Assembly (NCBI GenBank): GCA_905147135.1
Contig: LR990054.1
Location: 15,351,001-15,415,000 of the forward strand
Reading direction: 5' to 3'
Length of the DNA: 64,000 bases
From: Blastobasis lacticolella
Lineage: Eukaryota > Arthropoda > Insecta > Lepidoptera > Blastobasidae
The notes under the pieces were generated by a model. It was not told where the DNA came from. It was given only the letters and a program-made list of their open reading frames with translations, and did no database searches. A program made the position numbers and the translations under genes. Below, piece by piece: positions 9,846 through 20,576 of the stretch; positions within the stretch are counted from its first letter, which is position 1; each line of letters opens with the position of its first letter.

Positions 9846-10416
9846 AAACCTAAATGCATAAATAATAGATGTTACGGGCGACAGTTATCGCTTACCATCA
9901 GGTACCCTGTCTGCTCTACTGTCGTGATAAAAAAGCTTACCAAAAAAGTGTAACGAAATTCATTCTGCGTATTTCTGTTCGTAACATCTATTTTTCAAAG
10001 TACGTATTTCTGGCGTACCGGTACGCATCCAATAACTCTCACCGTTATAACGTTAGTTTTAAATTGCTGTGAAAGTGTTGACATTATGCTTATATTGTAA
10101 CTTAGCATGATTAGGGGGCCAGGCCTATTAACATGCCATTAGGATTCAGGGTCAGAGTTGCCAATAAAATCTATAATTATATTGTCGATTAATAATAATT
10201 AACTTATACTGTGGTAAGAGAAGGTACATGATATTAATTTCTTGTGAGCTTAGTAATTACTTCTGTCTGTCGACGTGATGTTCAGACATTTTAAATTGAC
10301 CTGGCACTTGCGAAAAAAAACACAAATTTCGTTGGACCTAACATATTACCATGTCGTGCGTTCAGCTGCATACTGCATGCAGTTAAATCCTTTATTTTTG
10401 CACCGTAAATGTGTCA
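9846..10416. other. unassigned sequence
   Basis: Begins with a possible continuation of LINE-L (GGGCGACAGTTATCGCTTAC with CATCAGGTACC). Nothing else recognisable. Confidence 0.3.
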
Positions 10417-10472
10417 AACACGCTTACGGTCTGCCTAATGGTAAGCAGTCACCGCAGCCTATGGACCTTAAA
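10417..10472 (-). repeat. LINE-P 3'-UTR fragment
   Basis: CTTACGGTCTGCCTAATGGT then AAGCAGTCACCGCAGCCTAT, the LINE-P minus-strand 3' end; about 55 bp. Confidence 0.55.
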
Positions 10473-10679
10473 TATCTCGAGTTTGTCTTAAGTCTCTATC
10501 GTACCGTACATCATGGTCACCGCATAGCAACTGTAATAGGGCAGTGCAAAGCCTTTGTAAGCCACACCATCCAATGCATTGTTACTGGCCGCCTGGATTG
10601 TTTTATCTGCCAACTTGTGCTGTATTTGCTTTAGGCTAAAGCAAACATATTGTACTCGTTCAGTACAGATATTCGTTCA

Positions 10680-10699
10680 TAGGGTAGGGTAGGGTAGGG
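10680..10699. repeat. (TAGGG)n microsatellite, about 4 units
   Basis: ATAGGGTAGGGTAGGGTAGG. It resembles the complement of the (CTACC)n stretch inside repeat F at about 3285, so it may be a repeat F remnant. It is not the insect telomere unit TTAGG. Confidence 0.7.
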
Positions 10700-10724
10700 T
10701 TTTTATTAAAGTTTTTATGGGTGG

Positions 10725-10925
10725 TAGAACTCAGTCAAGCCTGAGGAGTGGGTCTGGGTGAGTACGTTCGTATATATTTCTGTCGTAAACAACATTGTTG
10801 CACAGTTGTTTGTGGTGTTCCGGTTTGAAGGATGCGGTAGCCAGCGCACACACAGGCAAGAGGCATCTTAGTGACAACAAAGTTGTGGTTCTGCATTTGT
10901 CTGCATTTCATCTGTTATACGAAAT
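10725..10925 (+). repeat. LINE-L 3' end
   Basis: CTCAGTCAAGCCTGAGGAGT, GTTCCGGTTTGAAGGATGCG and AAGAGGCATCTTAGTGACAA follow the same order as the copy at 9640. Diverged. Confidence 0.6.
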
Positions 10926-10950
10926 CTAGATACTAGTGGACACAGTACAT

Positions 10951-11335
10951 CTATTTATTTATTTATTTAACATTTTATTGCACACAGTAAAATACATAGA
11001 GAAATTTCATACATATAGACGACACAACAGGCACTACTTATTTTCTAAAAGAAATTTCTTCCAGCAGGCCTACAGAAGAGAGATGAGATAAGTAAAGCAG
11101 ATCGACGTGCGCGATATGGAATACATACTAAAATACTTAAACATACTTATCTTCTCAAATAAAATATAATAAATATAATATAAATTTATAATAATAATAC
11201 AATACTATACATACATATCTATGTACAACTAGACAGAGATAGATAATGGTCGTTGACACGTTTTTTAAAAGTCTGTAGTGACGGACTGTCCCGCACCTTA
11301 TATGGAAGAGAGTTCCAAAGTCTCAAATCTACTTT
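10951..11335 (-). pseudogene. CR1/L2-type LINE 3' end, 5'-truncated
   Basis: On the minus strand, from about 11330 to 11225, the frame reads R-L-W-N-S-L-P-Y-K-V-R-D-S-P-S-L-Q-T-F-K, continuing to R-V-N-D-H-Y-L-S-L-S and a stop. This is the standard C-terminus of CR1/L2/Jockey-type ORF2 proteins. An AT-rich 3' UTR follows, with a (TAAA)n tail at 10951-10972. Only the last ~35 codons remain. The right edge abuts repeat F sequence. Confidence 0.75.
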
Positions 11336-11490
11336 ACTCTTACCTACTATTTTTTTCTTGCTTTTAAATCTTTCTCTTGAATCACTCTATCTATTGTTGG
11401 AAAACCGCATTAAAATTTTAAGTAAAATAAAACTTTAAAAGTTCTAAGTGTACATACAGACGACGGGAAGCGACTTTGTTTTATACGATG
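11336..11490 (+). repeat. repeat F copy (3' part)
   Basis: CTCTTGAATCACTCTATCTA, AACCGCAT and GCGACTTTGTTTTATACGAT match the 3' half of repeat F at 31866 and 34566. Confidence 0.65.
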
Positions 11491-11779
11491 TATCGTGGGT
11501 AACAGCTACCGCTAACCATCATTCCTGCTCGTTTGGCATCGGCTGTGAATACACAGTGTAGGACGCCTTCCCCAGTGTTGTTGTATATATGTGTATGAGG
11601 CGCAGATATATTCGTCCACTGACATTATCTGACCTAATAAACATTTATGTCATCGCTCTTTGGAGCTTCCAAAAATAGCAGTACCTCATTAATGAGCAGT
11701 GGCAATTATTAATACAACCACCGCCGTGTTTCGGGATAAAGACTGCTGAAATTATTCAGCATCAGCTGTCTCTTTTACG

Positions 11780-11945
11780 CGAGTAGAGTGAGAGGAGTAA
11801 GATGGATGTGGATGCTTCCAGACAGTGTTTGCTTTGGACTATGTCGTGAAGTTTAAGAGGTGTATTAGAGGTGTCTTTTGAGGTGAGCAAAGGTGTTATC
11901 CTTGGTGTTGCTGATGTCCATAGGCGGTGGTGACTTTAATAATAA
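11780..11945 (+). repeat. LINE-E 3' end, diverged
   Basis: CTTTGGACTATGTCGTGAAG, AAGAGGTGTATTAGAGGTGT and GTTGCTGATGTCCATAGGCG match the intact LINE-E C-terminus at 37075-37300. Confidence 0.65.
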
Positions 11946-13044
11946 CTACTACTTAATGACTGCTATTAAATGTTGTGTAATGGACCATTTGTAGCAAAAT
12001 TTTGTAATTTTTTGACATTATTTGGAATTTAAGTTTATATTGAATGACATTATTAATGTGATGTAATTTTGACGTAAGTAATTGTATTTTATTAACTTGA
12101 CATGGAAAATTCGACTTTATAATTTTAGATACTAATAAAGTTGTGTCGTGTCGTCTTTAATTTTGTAATTTCTGTAAACTATATATTGAGTGCAATCAAT
12201 TGTTAAAAAAAAGTCGTGTAAAAGAACCATTGTTACTAAGATAAATATGGATTATGGTCCGAAATAAATGATTATTTAATTTAATTTATTACATAAAAAA
12301 AGATGGGATATTGGTAAAGTTAGATGGAATTGGCGGAAATGGGGACGCGTAAGAAAGTAGAAACACCCAAATTTAAAACATTAAATATAACGTAGTTTCA
12401 CAGTATTCTCTTCTGTTCACGTGATGTCCAGACGTTCCAAATGCAAATTGCAAATCCAGTTTTAACGGCTTAAATGCAGTATTTTTGTCACTTTATCCCG
12501 ACGTTCCGATCACAGTTATCAATGATATCATGTTCATGCTTAGACTAAGGCGACGTTTGTCTTTAAAAGTAACAAAGAATTAAGGTAAACCACACTACAG
12601 AGACGTCACCGTAATTGAAATGTCATTCCGTCCGTCAATATGACGACTCTTATACGTCAATATGATGTCATTTACGTCTAAAGTCACACCAAATTTGTCA
12701 TAAAACTGTTTCCTGCGTCACTTCGTGTTTAAAAGAAGCCTTGGAAAACTCTTAATGCTAAAAAGTGAAGGCTTTTATCCCTAAAAGGCATCCAAACTGT
12801 CCCGCTGCACTCGCCTCGTGTGAAAACGGAATTAGGCGCAGTCGGTGCCCGCGGCTACATTTCTAACTCGGTGAAAATTTAATTCCTGCCGACAACCCGA
12901 CTTTAACATCACATTAAAACAAGCGACTTTGGGCTTGCCCTGTACTGTGAGGCGAAGATGATGTCAGAACACTTCTGCTAGATTTTGCCCGCGACTTATT
13001 CTGTGTAAAATTCGGGTATCAGGTTCCGGACCCCTTCCTGTGGG
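11946..13044. other. unassigned AT-rich sequence
   Basis: The first 350 bp (to about 12290) look like a decayed LINE 3' UTR (repeated ATTAAT, ACTAATAAAG near 12131). The rest shows no gene or repeat I can place. Confidence 0.3.
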
Positions 13045-13160
13045 ATCAACATTGAATTTCCATTACGGCAATTTCATAAAAATCGTTCAGAAGATTTTGC
13101 GTGTAAGAGTAACAAACATCCAAACATCTATATTTGTATTTATAACTAGCGGTCCGCCTT
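13045..13160. repeat. dispersed repeat end plus ACTAGCGGTCCGCC start
   Basis: AAAATCGTTCAGAAGATTTT and GAGTAACAAACATCCAAACA followed by AACTAGCGGTCCGCCT resemble the 3' and 5' ends of a common insect 'ACTAGC-GACCCGCC' dispersed repeat (recalled). Class unknown. Confidence 0.45.
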
Positions 13161-13209
13161 AAAAATAAATTAGGTAGTCATGGAAATTATGATAACTATG
13201 AGTATTCGG

Positions 13210-13463
13210 TAGAGCTCGTCTAGTCTAAGATGACGCGCCCCACTACTTAGTTAGTTGATTTCGATGTGTGAGTGCAAATATTGATAACGACACTTCATCT
13301 GTGTGGGAGCCAATGAACGGCGCGTGCTCCGACGTTTGAATCTTACCGCAACTGAATGACCAATTACAACGGCATTTGTATATGTATTGCGTCCATATTT
13401 TAAACTTGCTTGTGTACGTTAATGCGATAGTGGGGCGCGTCATTTTAAATTAGACGAGCTCTA
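13210..13463. mobile_element. TA-flanked MITE, copy 1
   Basis: Ends are TA-GAGCTCGTCTA... and ...TAGACGAGCTC-TA, with about 36-bp inverted repeats that include ATGACGCGCCCCACTA. The TA dinucleotide at each end fits a Tc1/mariner-type target-site duplication. Nearly identical to the copy at 51834-52088. The 66-codon frame inside runs through the terminal repeat and is unlikely to be real, so mobilisation must be in trans. Confidence 0.88.
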
Positions 13464-13704
13464 CCTATAATCTAATCTAAACAACAACATCTAGGCAACG
13501 CAGCTAGCTTTCTGGGCACCATTCCGCGGGACAACGGTGTGGATGATTTTTTTAATATATAATATTTTAGTATTAGTGTTTAATTTTATTTCTAATTGTA
13601 AACATTTTGTCTCCCTACTGTAGATATAATTACTATAACTATTGAAACGAAAATTATATAAAAATATTGAAAAAGGTAAAAAAAAAAATCTAAGCATAAG
13701 AGGA

Positions 13705-13965
13705 AATGTGACTTCCTACCACCTAGGAGTCCTACTAGGTAAGTACGGCGTTATCTATTTCTGCCGCCAAGCAACAATGTTTGCATTGCTGTGTTCCGGT
13801 TTGAAGGATAAAGTAGCTTACAGGCATGAGGCATTTCATCTTAGTCCTCACAGTGGCAACGCACTTGTTACCTGCAATCTAAATATATGAATTGTAGATG
13901 GGAGACAGTTACCACTTACTATCAGGTGGGGCTGTCTGCTCGTTTGTCATTGAGTAGCATAAAAA
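13705..13965 (+). repeat. LINE-L 3' end
   Basis: Fuller LINE-L copy: GCCGCCAAGCAACAATGTTT, GTTCCGGTTTGAAGGATAAA, CAGTGGCAACGCACTTG, ACTATCAGGTGGGGCTGTCT, then an A-rich end at about 13960. Confidence 0.65.
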
Positions 13966-14169
13966 AAAGTTATCAACGTTCAGCTTACAGAGGTAGGTAC
14001 ACAATTGGAAAGTTCTTGTTTTTGGATCCAAAACCTCTATTATCGCTACAAAGTAATTTTTTTCTTGTACTACGTTTTCGTTTACGTGTCTACGTCACCG
14101 AGTATGATAACCACACATGACAAAACACAGTCTAAATAGACATCCGAGATCCCGTTACACAAGAACTCT

Positions 14170-14425
14170 CATCATCACAGCCCATATCAGTCCACTGCAG
14201 GACTAAGGGCCTCTCCCACGAGAGGGGAGGTCGTTGCCATAATCTCCACGTTGACAGGCGGGTTGGAGATCGCAATGTTATAATATACCAATGGAAAACG
14301 CTGCCCATTTTCCAGTCTACGGAGATGCTTAGATGTTTTGCCTCGAAAACATTAGTCGCCCCGTACGACCCCCACGAGTGCAAGGGGTTGGTGCTATTCT
14401 ACTCTGCCGGACACCACACGGCCAT
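14170..14425 (-). mobile_element. family C retroposon
   Basis: Tail CATCATCACAGCCCAT at left, head complement GACACCACACGGCC at right. AGAACTCT occurs at 14162-14169 and 14437-14444 and may be the target-site duplication, leaving about 12 extra bases at the 5' end. Confidence 0.8.
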
Positions 14426-14623
14426 AGAACGCACACAGAACTCTAAAACCATGTAAATACAATTTGTCACGAAGGTGCGTGCGTATTTATTGATTCGTAG
14501 TGTAATTCGGGCATGGTCTGACCCAAGGCTGCAGGCTCGTTATGCTTTCAAGCTGACCAACAATGACCTTCCGCGGACCGCTGTAATCCAGTTTAGCTTG
14601 TTATTAGTTTGTAAAAACAATAT

Positions 14624-14842
14624 CATCGTCACAGCCCGAAACAGTCCACTGCAGGACTTAGGGCCTCTCCCACGAAAGGGAAGGTTATTGCCATTATCTC
14701 CACGCTTGGCAGGCGGGTTGGAGATCGCTGTGTTTAAATGTAACAATGGAAAATGCTGCTGCCCATTTTCCAGACTACGAAGACTCTTGATCTTTTGCCT
14801 CGAAAACATTAGTCGCCTTTTACGACACCCATGAGTGAAGGG
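14624..14842 (-). mobile_element. family C retroposon, 5'-truncated, 13-bp target-site duplication
   Basis: Flanked by GTAAAAACAATAT at 14611-14623 and 14843-14855, an exact 13-bp duplication. It lacks the terminal GGCCGTGTGG head, so truncation happened on insertion, as expected of target-primed reverse transcription. Confidence 0.88.
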
Positions 14843-14927
14843 GTAAAAACAATATAAATACATGTTAATACGGAATTGGTTTCGATTGGTTCGAGTGGGG
14901 TACTATAGCTCCTCAGCGCTGGCTTCT

Positions 14928-15065
14928 TTTTATACCACTAAGGAGGCAAAAAGCTTACGGCCTGCCGGATGGTAAGCAGTCACCGCAGCCGATGGATGTT
15001 TGCAATACCAGGGGCATCACCCACGCGTTGCCGACCACGTCAAAACCTGTTCACCCTTTCAGGTG
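14928..15065 (-). repeat. LINE-P 3' end
   Basis: TACCACTAAGGAGGCAAAAA, GCCTGCCGGATGGTAAGCAG and GTTGCCGACCACG match LINE-P; truncated after about 135 bp. Confidence 0.65.
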
Positions 15066-15227
15066 TCGTAAAACCGCCGACAACGTTTACATATTATAAA
15101 ATAAAAATCTTAAAATGGCTTACGATGCAAGGATGCCCAAGACCAGGTGAAATGGAGAATGAGTTGGAAAGTGGACGCTGGGAGAAGCCGGGACTGATTT
15201 TGCTGAATATGTTTCCTAAACTGGAGC

Positions 15228-15597
15228 ATCAGTGGCGCAATGGTTAAGGGATCCAACTAATTCTCCGAGGTATCGGGCTCGAGCCCCAGTGCCGCTATGT
15301 CAAAAGACGTTATCTGAGTTACGTGCATTAGTTGAACACTAACATCGGTTAGTGGAACATCGGTTCTTACGGTCTTAGGAAACCTGACCGGTGTCCAATC
15401 TGGTCATGTTCTCCTGCTAACAGGGCCCCGGAGGTCAGACGGCAGTACTATAATAACAGTATAACTAAAGTAAAATAGAAATAACACGTTTGCTACACTC
15501 AGACACACTCCATTTACCTGATCATGGTCAAGGCGTACCCTGGACCCTCGCGCGCGATAGCACAATCAGAATATTGACGTCAACATGACAATATTAA
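15228..15597 (+). repeat. SINE-A-like element, diverged, with tRNA-like head
   Basis: Head AGTGGCGCAATGGTTAAGGG (A-box-like) and GGGCTCGAGCCCC (B-box-like), then the SINE-A order of motifs (GTGCATTAGTTGAACACTAA, GTCCAATCTGGTCATG, CCTCGCGCGCGATAGCACAA). An internal insertion or expansion separates GGTCAGACGGCAGT from CCTGATCATGGTCAAG. Confidence 0.65.
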
Positions 15598-16060
15598 TTT
15601 GTCCTCACCGGTTATTTCGAGACTAATCCGCCTAATTCATGCGTGACGAGCATTATAATTACTGGAATATTCTTTACGCAAACAATTCGCTTAATTGTCC
15701 TGTGTCACCCATTGCGCTCTCAATTACTTGTTCCTATGGAGCAATTACGAAGTTTTCCAGCGCCAATTACTAAATTAAAAGCTTGTCCTTGTGTGTCTTG
15801 AGATTATTTGCATACCAAATAGTGTGGTAGCTATTTTTAACTATTGGTGCTATTGGTCTTTTAAGGCTCTTGTACACGAGGTCAATAGCCGAGACAATCC
15901 ACTAACGAATACAACCTACCTATTAAAAACTACATATAGTTTACTGATAAACCCTATAATACTACACAAAGATATAAAATAAACAAACTTAACTAATTTA
16001 ACACTAAACTAAAAAATTATACACATATTTTACAAAGAACATTAGTAAATAAATAGCCCG
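15598..16060. other. unassigned sequence
   Basis: Nothing recognisable. AT-rich at the right. Confidence 0.35.
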
Positions 16061-16068
16061 CCCCTGAC

Positions 16069-16365
16069 CAGTGTTACCAGCAGTAGTTTTCAAAAAAGTA
16101 CGTCCGGGCTCTTAAAATAGTACGAAAATGACTAAAAAGTTACGATTTACCTTATCTTCTATATTTTACCGGAAATCAACCCTTCCTTCCATTATTTTAC
16201 GGTATTTCGCGGACAGGAAAGGCGAAGTGACCACCCCCCTCAGCTAAATTTGGCATTTTGTGAAAACGTACTAAATAGTACGATATGGAGCAAAGTACGC
16301 CAAAGGTACGACAGTCGGCCAAATAGTACGTAAATCGTACCAAAAGGTACGATCTGGCAACGCTG
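16069..16365. mobile_element. hAT-type MITE, copy 1, 8-bp target-site duplication
   Basis: Exact flanking duplication CCCCTGAC (16061-16068 and 16366-16373). Ends CAGTGTTACCAG and (complement of the right end) CAGCGTTGCCAG form a short imperfect inverted repeat. Multiple GTACGA/TCGTAC words lie inside. No transposase. A second copy lies inverted at 44247. Confidence 0.93.
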
Positions 16366-16413
16366 CCCCTGACAGTACCTGGAGCACAGGTGCCCATCAC
16401 GCCCGCGGCATTG

Positions 16414-16665
16414 CGACCCGAGTGGTTCAATGGTCAACGCCGGTCTGCCACGCAAGAGGTCCCGGGTTCGATTCCCAGCCGGGCAGAAATTGAAATGATG
16501 AATTTTAATTTCTGTTCGTTCGGGTCTGGGTGTTCTATGTGTAATAAGTATGTATTTAAAAAGTATTTAATTAGTATATCAGTTATCTAGCACCCATAGT
16601 ACAAGCTTTGCTTAGTTTGGGGCTAGATGGCGCTGTGTGAATTTGTCCACGAATATTTATTGATA
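16414..16665 (+). repeat. SINE-B, full length (tRNA-derived)
   Basis: tRNA-like head: A-box region CGAGTGGTTCAATGGTCAAC and B-box GGGTTCGATTCCC about 40 nt later. A body follows with GGCAGAAATTGAAATGATGA, TCTAGCACCCATAGTACAAG and GGGGCTAGATGGCGCTGTGT, ending in an ATTTATT-rich tail. Pol III-driven by homology to tRNA-derived SINEs. Confidence 0.85.
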
Positions 16666-16694
16666 ATTTATTTTTTATTGCCATGTTTTAAGAG

Positions 16695-17036
16695 AGGTAG
16701 GGCATAGCGGGGTATCTCGTTCGAATTGGAGCCGCCCGACTGGGGAAGTACCTCCACCTTACAGAATATCGCAGCTAAATAATACTCTTTTAAATAGTAT
16801 TGTGTTTCTGCCGGTGAGTAAGGTTTCCAGTGCTCCATGGGGTGGGGATTTGGGGAACCGTGACTTTGGCAGTGGAGTGGCATTTGCTTTTTGCTGCCAG
16901 AGCAACGTGTTATAGAGGTGGGCAACGCATTAGCGATACTCTTGGTGTTGCTAATGTCTATAGGCAGTGGTGACCACTTTCCATCAGGTGGCCCGCTAGC
17001 CTGTTTGCCTACCGTATGACATTAAAAAAAAAAAAA
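16695..17036 (+). repeat. LINE-E 3' end, long copy
   Basis: Contains GGAGCCGCCCGACTGGGGAA, ACCTCCACCTTACAGAATAT, GGTGTTGCTAATGTCTATAG, CCACTTTCCATCAGGTGGCC and an A-run at 17025-17039. The first two are a common lepidopteran non-LTR 3' region (recalled). The coding part is degenerate. Confidence 0.7.
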
Positions 17037-17039
17037 AAA

Positions 17040-17944
17040 TGTTGAACGGCTATGGCCTATTAAAATAAAATCAATATTTCGTCACCTGGTGCCAATAGGA
17101 TTCCGAGACTATTCAAAGAGTCTCAGGATATCCAGCGGAAGATCTTGGTCCATCTCGCTTCACCAACGGTATTCGGAGGCACACCTAGCGAGTGGCAAAC
17201 TCGTTGCGTGCAGGAGTTCGACTAGCCTCAAGGTCATCCATCTAGTTCCCGGACTCTGCGAGCGTTGCTTAACCTTGGTTATCGGTCTCGCAACTCGCTG
17301 CATCTAGACCCGCGACGCTTCTTCAATCCAATATTGGCATCGGAAGACAGTCCAATGCATCGACTTGTATTGGATGACATTTGTATCGTACTTTCGATTG
17401 GCCCAACGTCTTGACTTAGTAGTGTAATACACGCTAAAAGGTCCCTTATCCATTCTTGTTGCAGAAATCATGAAATAAAAAAAATGTGTATTTAAAATTG
17501 GAATATCGCGGATATTAGATAAAGTTTTCGATTTTAATAGCAACACCACAGACTTTGACAGACTCAAAGTAGTCCTGCCATTTGATATTGACACTTGCGC
17601 ATAGAACAGCAAAGTATTTCATTACCTACAAGTTGCGATTGCAAAACCTGTTACTAGAGACTAGGCTGTATGGTTGCAGGAACAGACTGCACAAATTATT
17701 CAAAATTCAAAATTTCTTTGTTGATTAGGACATTAAATATCTCTTTCAATCGTCAAAAAGGAGGGTAGCAAAGTAGGAAGGAAACACACAGTGACACACT
17801 GACCGCCCTATGGCCGCAGCAAACCCACCCCATGCCAACCACGACCGGACCGTGCTCGACAATTCCAGGCCATTCAAATGGGAATCCAGCGGTTCAGTCC
17901 CGCAAATACCTGGATTAAAAGTATCTTGTGGGATTGCATTCCCA
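17040..17944. other. unassigned; includes a block similar to 61298-61362
   Basis: GGTGCCAATAGGATTCCGAG followed by GTCTCAGGATATCCAGCGGA (17086-17147) resembles 61298-61362. The remainder has no recognisable gene or repeat. Confidence 0.4.
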
Positions 17945-18063
17945 ATTTACAACACTGCGATCTCCAACCCGCCTGCCAAGTGTGGAGATTATGGCAATAA
18001 CCTCCCTTCTCATGGGAGAGGCCCTAAGTCCTGCAGTGGACTGTTATGGGCTGTGATGATGAA
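17945..18063 (+). repeat. family C, 5'-truncated
   Basis: CGATCTCCAACCCGCCTGCC through GTCCTGCAGTGGACTGTTAT to GGGCTGTGATGATGA. The 5' half is missing. Confidence 0.75.
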
Positions 18064-18165
18064 GTAGTTTATCAGTTGTCTAGCACCCATAACACTAGCT
18101 TCTTTTGGGGCTAGATGGCGCTGTGTGAATTGTCCAAGTAAAGTTATTTATTTATTTATTTACTG
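18064..18165 (+). repeat. SINE-B 3' fragment with (ATTT)n tail
   Basis: TCAGTTGTCTAGCACCCATA, GGGGCTAGATGGCGCTGTGT and a TTATTTATTTATTTATTTAC tail; the tRNA head is missing, replaced at its left by the family C fragment. Confidence 0.75.
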
Positions 18166-18559
18166 TGCTTCTCGCGAGACCACTGCACAAGAACTTGCGG
18201 ACGATGATGTGGGCAAACACTAGCTCATTAATATTCGAGTTGGCAAGTCTGTGTGGGGTGAAAGATGGCTTGGAGTAGACGCAACCTTGACGAGGTCGTT
18301 TGGCCTAGCTAGTCGCTGTGTTTACCGCGTGTGGTAGTTATACGTCTCTGTTTAGCAGTAGGAGTGTGAGGGAGAAAGCTGTCTTAGCTATGGATCAAAA
18401 ATGTAAAGTACCGGCCAGAAAATAATATCATTATTTTGCGATTTCTAAGAATTTCTGATTTTTTACGATGACGTCAAATCTGCAGGCGTTAGCGCGCTCT
18501 GTGAGACCTCATAGTGACATTTCTGAATACTGGTGGTGTACAGAATATTGGAAGCCTTA
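18166..18559. other. unassigned sequence
   Basis: Contains the short word GCGCGCTCTGTGAGACC (also near 30099 as GCGCTGTGAGACC). Otherwise nothing placed. Confidence 0.3.
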
Positions 18560-19050
18560 TATGACACCTGAGGCTGGTTGGGGTTAGTGCTACATTCTAT
18601 TCTGCCGGATACCACACGTAGGGTTGCCAACCCTACTATATAATATAGTATCCTACTATATTAGGAGTCTACCTAATATAAATTAAAAAATATAATATAG
18701 TAGGCGAAACTACTATATTTAATTAGCACAACATTACCACTTACCGCAAAACGGAACGCGTCCATGAGATCCTCAAAAGAAAAATGTTCCTGATGCAAAT
18801 CGAATATTTCAGAACGATCTTGAGTCTTGACAATTGTATGACGTAACGTCAAACTCAAGTCAAATAAAACAAAACAGCTATGAAGCTCAATATAGCAGAA
18901 AATATATGTTTAAGAAATATAAGTACGTAGATTTTATTTAAAACCCTACTATATATTTTTTGATTAATACCTACTATATTTTTATGGCTTCTAAACCCGA
19001 AAATACTATATTTAGTATAAAAAAAGTTGGCAACCCTAACCACACGGCAC
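18560..19050 (-). repeat. family C remnant interrupted by a hAT MITE
   Basis: GCTACATTCTATTCTGCCGG ATACCACACG (18589-18618) is a family C head in minus orientation; it resumes after the hAT insertion as ACCACACGGC at 19039. The insertion therefore post-dates family C here. Confidence 0.7.
18619..19038. mobile_element. hAT-type MITE (TAGGGTTGCC ends), 8-bp target-site duplication
   Basis: Exact duplication ACCACACG at 18611-18618 and 19039-19046. Ends TAGGGTTGCC and its complement GGCAACCCTA. The interior is rich in TACTATATT words. 420 bp, no transposase. A related copy at 41704 is the target of the 5.3-kb unit described below. Confidence 0.93.
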
Positions 19051-19214
19051 TAAACGACACTTAAATTCCTAATTTATATTATTTACTTATTTCGTCGACT
19101 GAGCCACTCCGACTCAAAGATTCGCCATTTGAACCTATATAAGGTACCTACTCTGTTTTGAGTTCCTGCATCTCTTTCTGAACCTTGCTCTAGTACGAAA
19201 TGGGCAAATGGAAG

Positions 19215-19410
19215 GTCCTCTACTGCCAAAGTTACGATTTATTCCCCACTCCACAGATTACTAAAAATCTTACTCATCGACAGAGACACAATATTATTTA
19301 AAATGTGCTGGTACTTCCATTGCTCTGGCAGCCAACAGGCACATGCTAAAACCCATGTTTCCCCACCCCACACCCCATGAAGCACTGGAGGACAATACTA
19401 TTTAAAATAG
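19215..19410 (-). repeat. LINE-E 3' region, partial
   Basis: Complement contains CCAGTGCTTCATGGGGTG and GCTGCCAGAGCAATGG, matching 16820-16900 of the long LINE-E copy. Confidence 0.5.
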
Positions 19411-19535
19411 TATGTATGTATGTAAATACTTTATATTTCACAAAAATAAGTACAGGAGTTACAAAAGTCTAATTTTACATAGCAAAGGCGGGCTTATCCT
19501 ACAGTCGGATTTCTTCCAGCCAACCTTAGTATCGT
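19411..19535 (-). repeat. LINE 3' end with (CATA)n-type tail
   Basis: GTATGTATGTATGTAAATAC at the left and TAGCAAAGGCGGGCTTATCC at the right are the complement of the 3' end seen at 27790-27922 (AAGCCCGCCTTTGCTTTGTA). Confidence 0.65.
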
Positions 19536-20194
19536 CAATCCGTCGACCTATTCGACCCAGACACGTTTGGTCGCACTTTCACCCATTCTCACCACGTTGC
19601 TGAGCCAGCAAACTCGAGCAGCTTCAATCTCAGTACCTAAATTCCTAATAAAGAAACAGAAAACCGCAGCACTCGGACACCGCAGCAGTGCGAGTTGCGA
19701 ACAAATAAGGCGAAACGCTCGCTACTTGTTCGCAAAGTGAAACAAATGTCGCCACAAAGTTAACACATGCCAGATTGAGGTCAGCGCGTTGACTCAGTGG
19801 GGTTATTGTGTAATGAGCATTCGCTTTCGTCTCGCTAACGTGTTCGTTTTCGAAACGCTTTGGAATTAGAAATGTTTTTTGTACAATAACACTACAAAGG
19901 AATACTCTACATTGTTTAATATAAAACTAAAAGATTGGCTTGTTAATAGCCATAGCAGGTTGATGTTATAAAATTACACTGTTATCAAAATTTGTTTTTT
20001 TTTTCTTAAAGAATGACAAGGATTCATATTTGTAAAGATTACTTTATGAAGCAATAAACATTTGAGTATTGACTCTTCGCCTGTCAATGTGTTCCCCGAA
20101 CGGGTACAATCTTGAAGGAAGACGGAATACGCTGTTTTTGAGAGGTATGCTCGGACGTATCGTTGCGTACTATCTGGTGTAATGGTTGTTAAAT
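19536..20194. other. unassigned sequence
   Basis: No domain-bearing frame or known repeat. Confidence 0.35.
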
Positions 20195-20560
20195 ACTAAC
20201 TGATGGAAAGTGGTCACCACTGCCTATAGACATTAGCAACACCGATATCGCCGATGCTTCCCCTGCCTCTTAAACTCCGAGACACATTACTTTGGCAGCA
20301 AAATATTTGTCCATTGCCAAAGCCACGGTTCCCCAATCCCCATTCAGTAGAGTACTTACTCACCAGCAGAACACGATAATTAAGGACTGTGTGCAATAGA
20401 GAATGTGATCAATAGTGGTTGTGCGGAATCCTTAATTATTGTCGAATTGGAAGAAAGTCGATTGTCAAGAACTTCGAAAAATTAAAAAAATAGTATTGTT
20501 TGGCTCCGGTATTTTATAAGGTGGAAGTACTTCCCAATTTAAGCGAAATAAACCACTATG
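20195..20560 (-). repeat. LINE-E 3' end
   Basis: CTGATGGAAAGTGGTCACCA at the left and the complement of GGAAGTACTTCCACCTTAT at the right bracket a diverged, minus-strand LINE-E 3' region with a probable small internal insertion. Confidence 0.6.
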
Positions 20561-20576
20561 TCCTACTTCTCTGTCA

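Noticed and set aside
10680..10699. (TAGGG)4 as interstitial telomere
   Set aside because: Insect telomeres use TTAGG; the motif matches the CTACC-rich part of repeat F.
13243..13443. 66-codon frame inside the TA-flanked MITE
   Set aside because: Spans terminal-repeat sequence and has no transposase motif.
14475..14863. Overlapping ~110-codon frames on both strands
   Set aside because: They are translations of family C, recurring in every copy of that retroposon.
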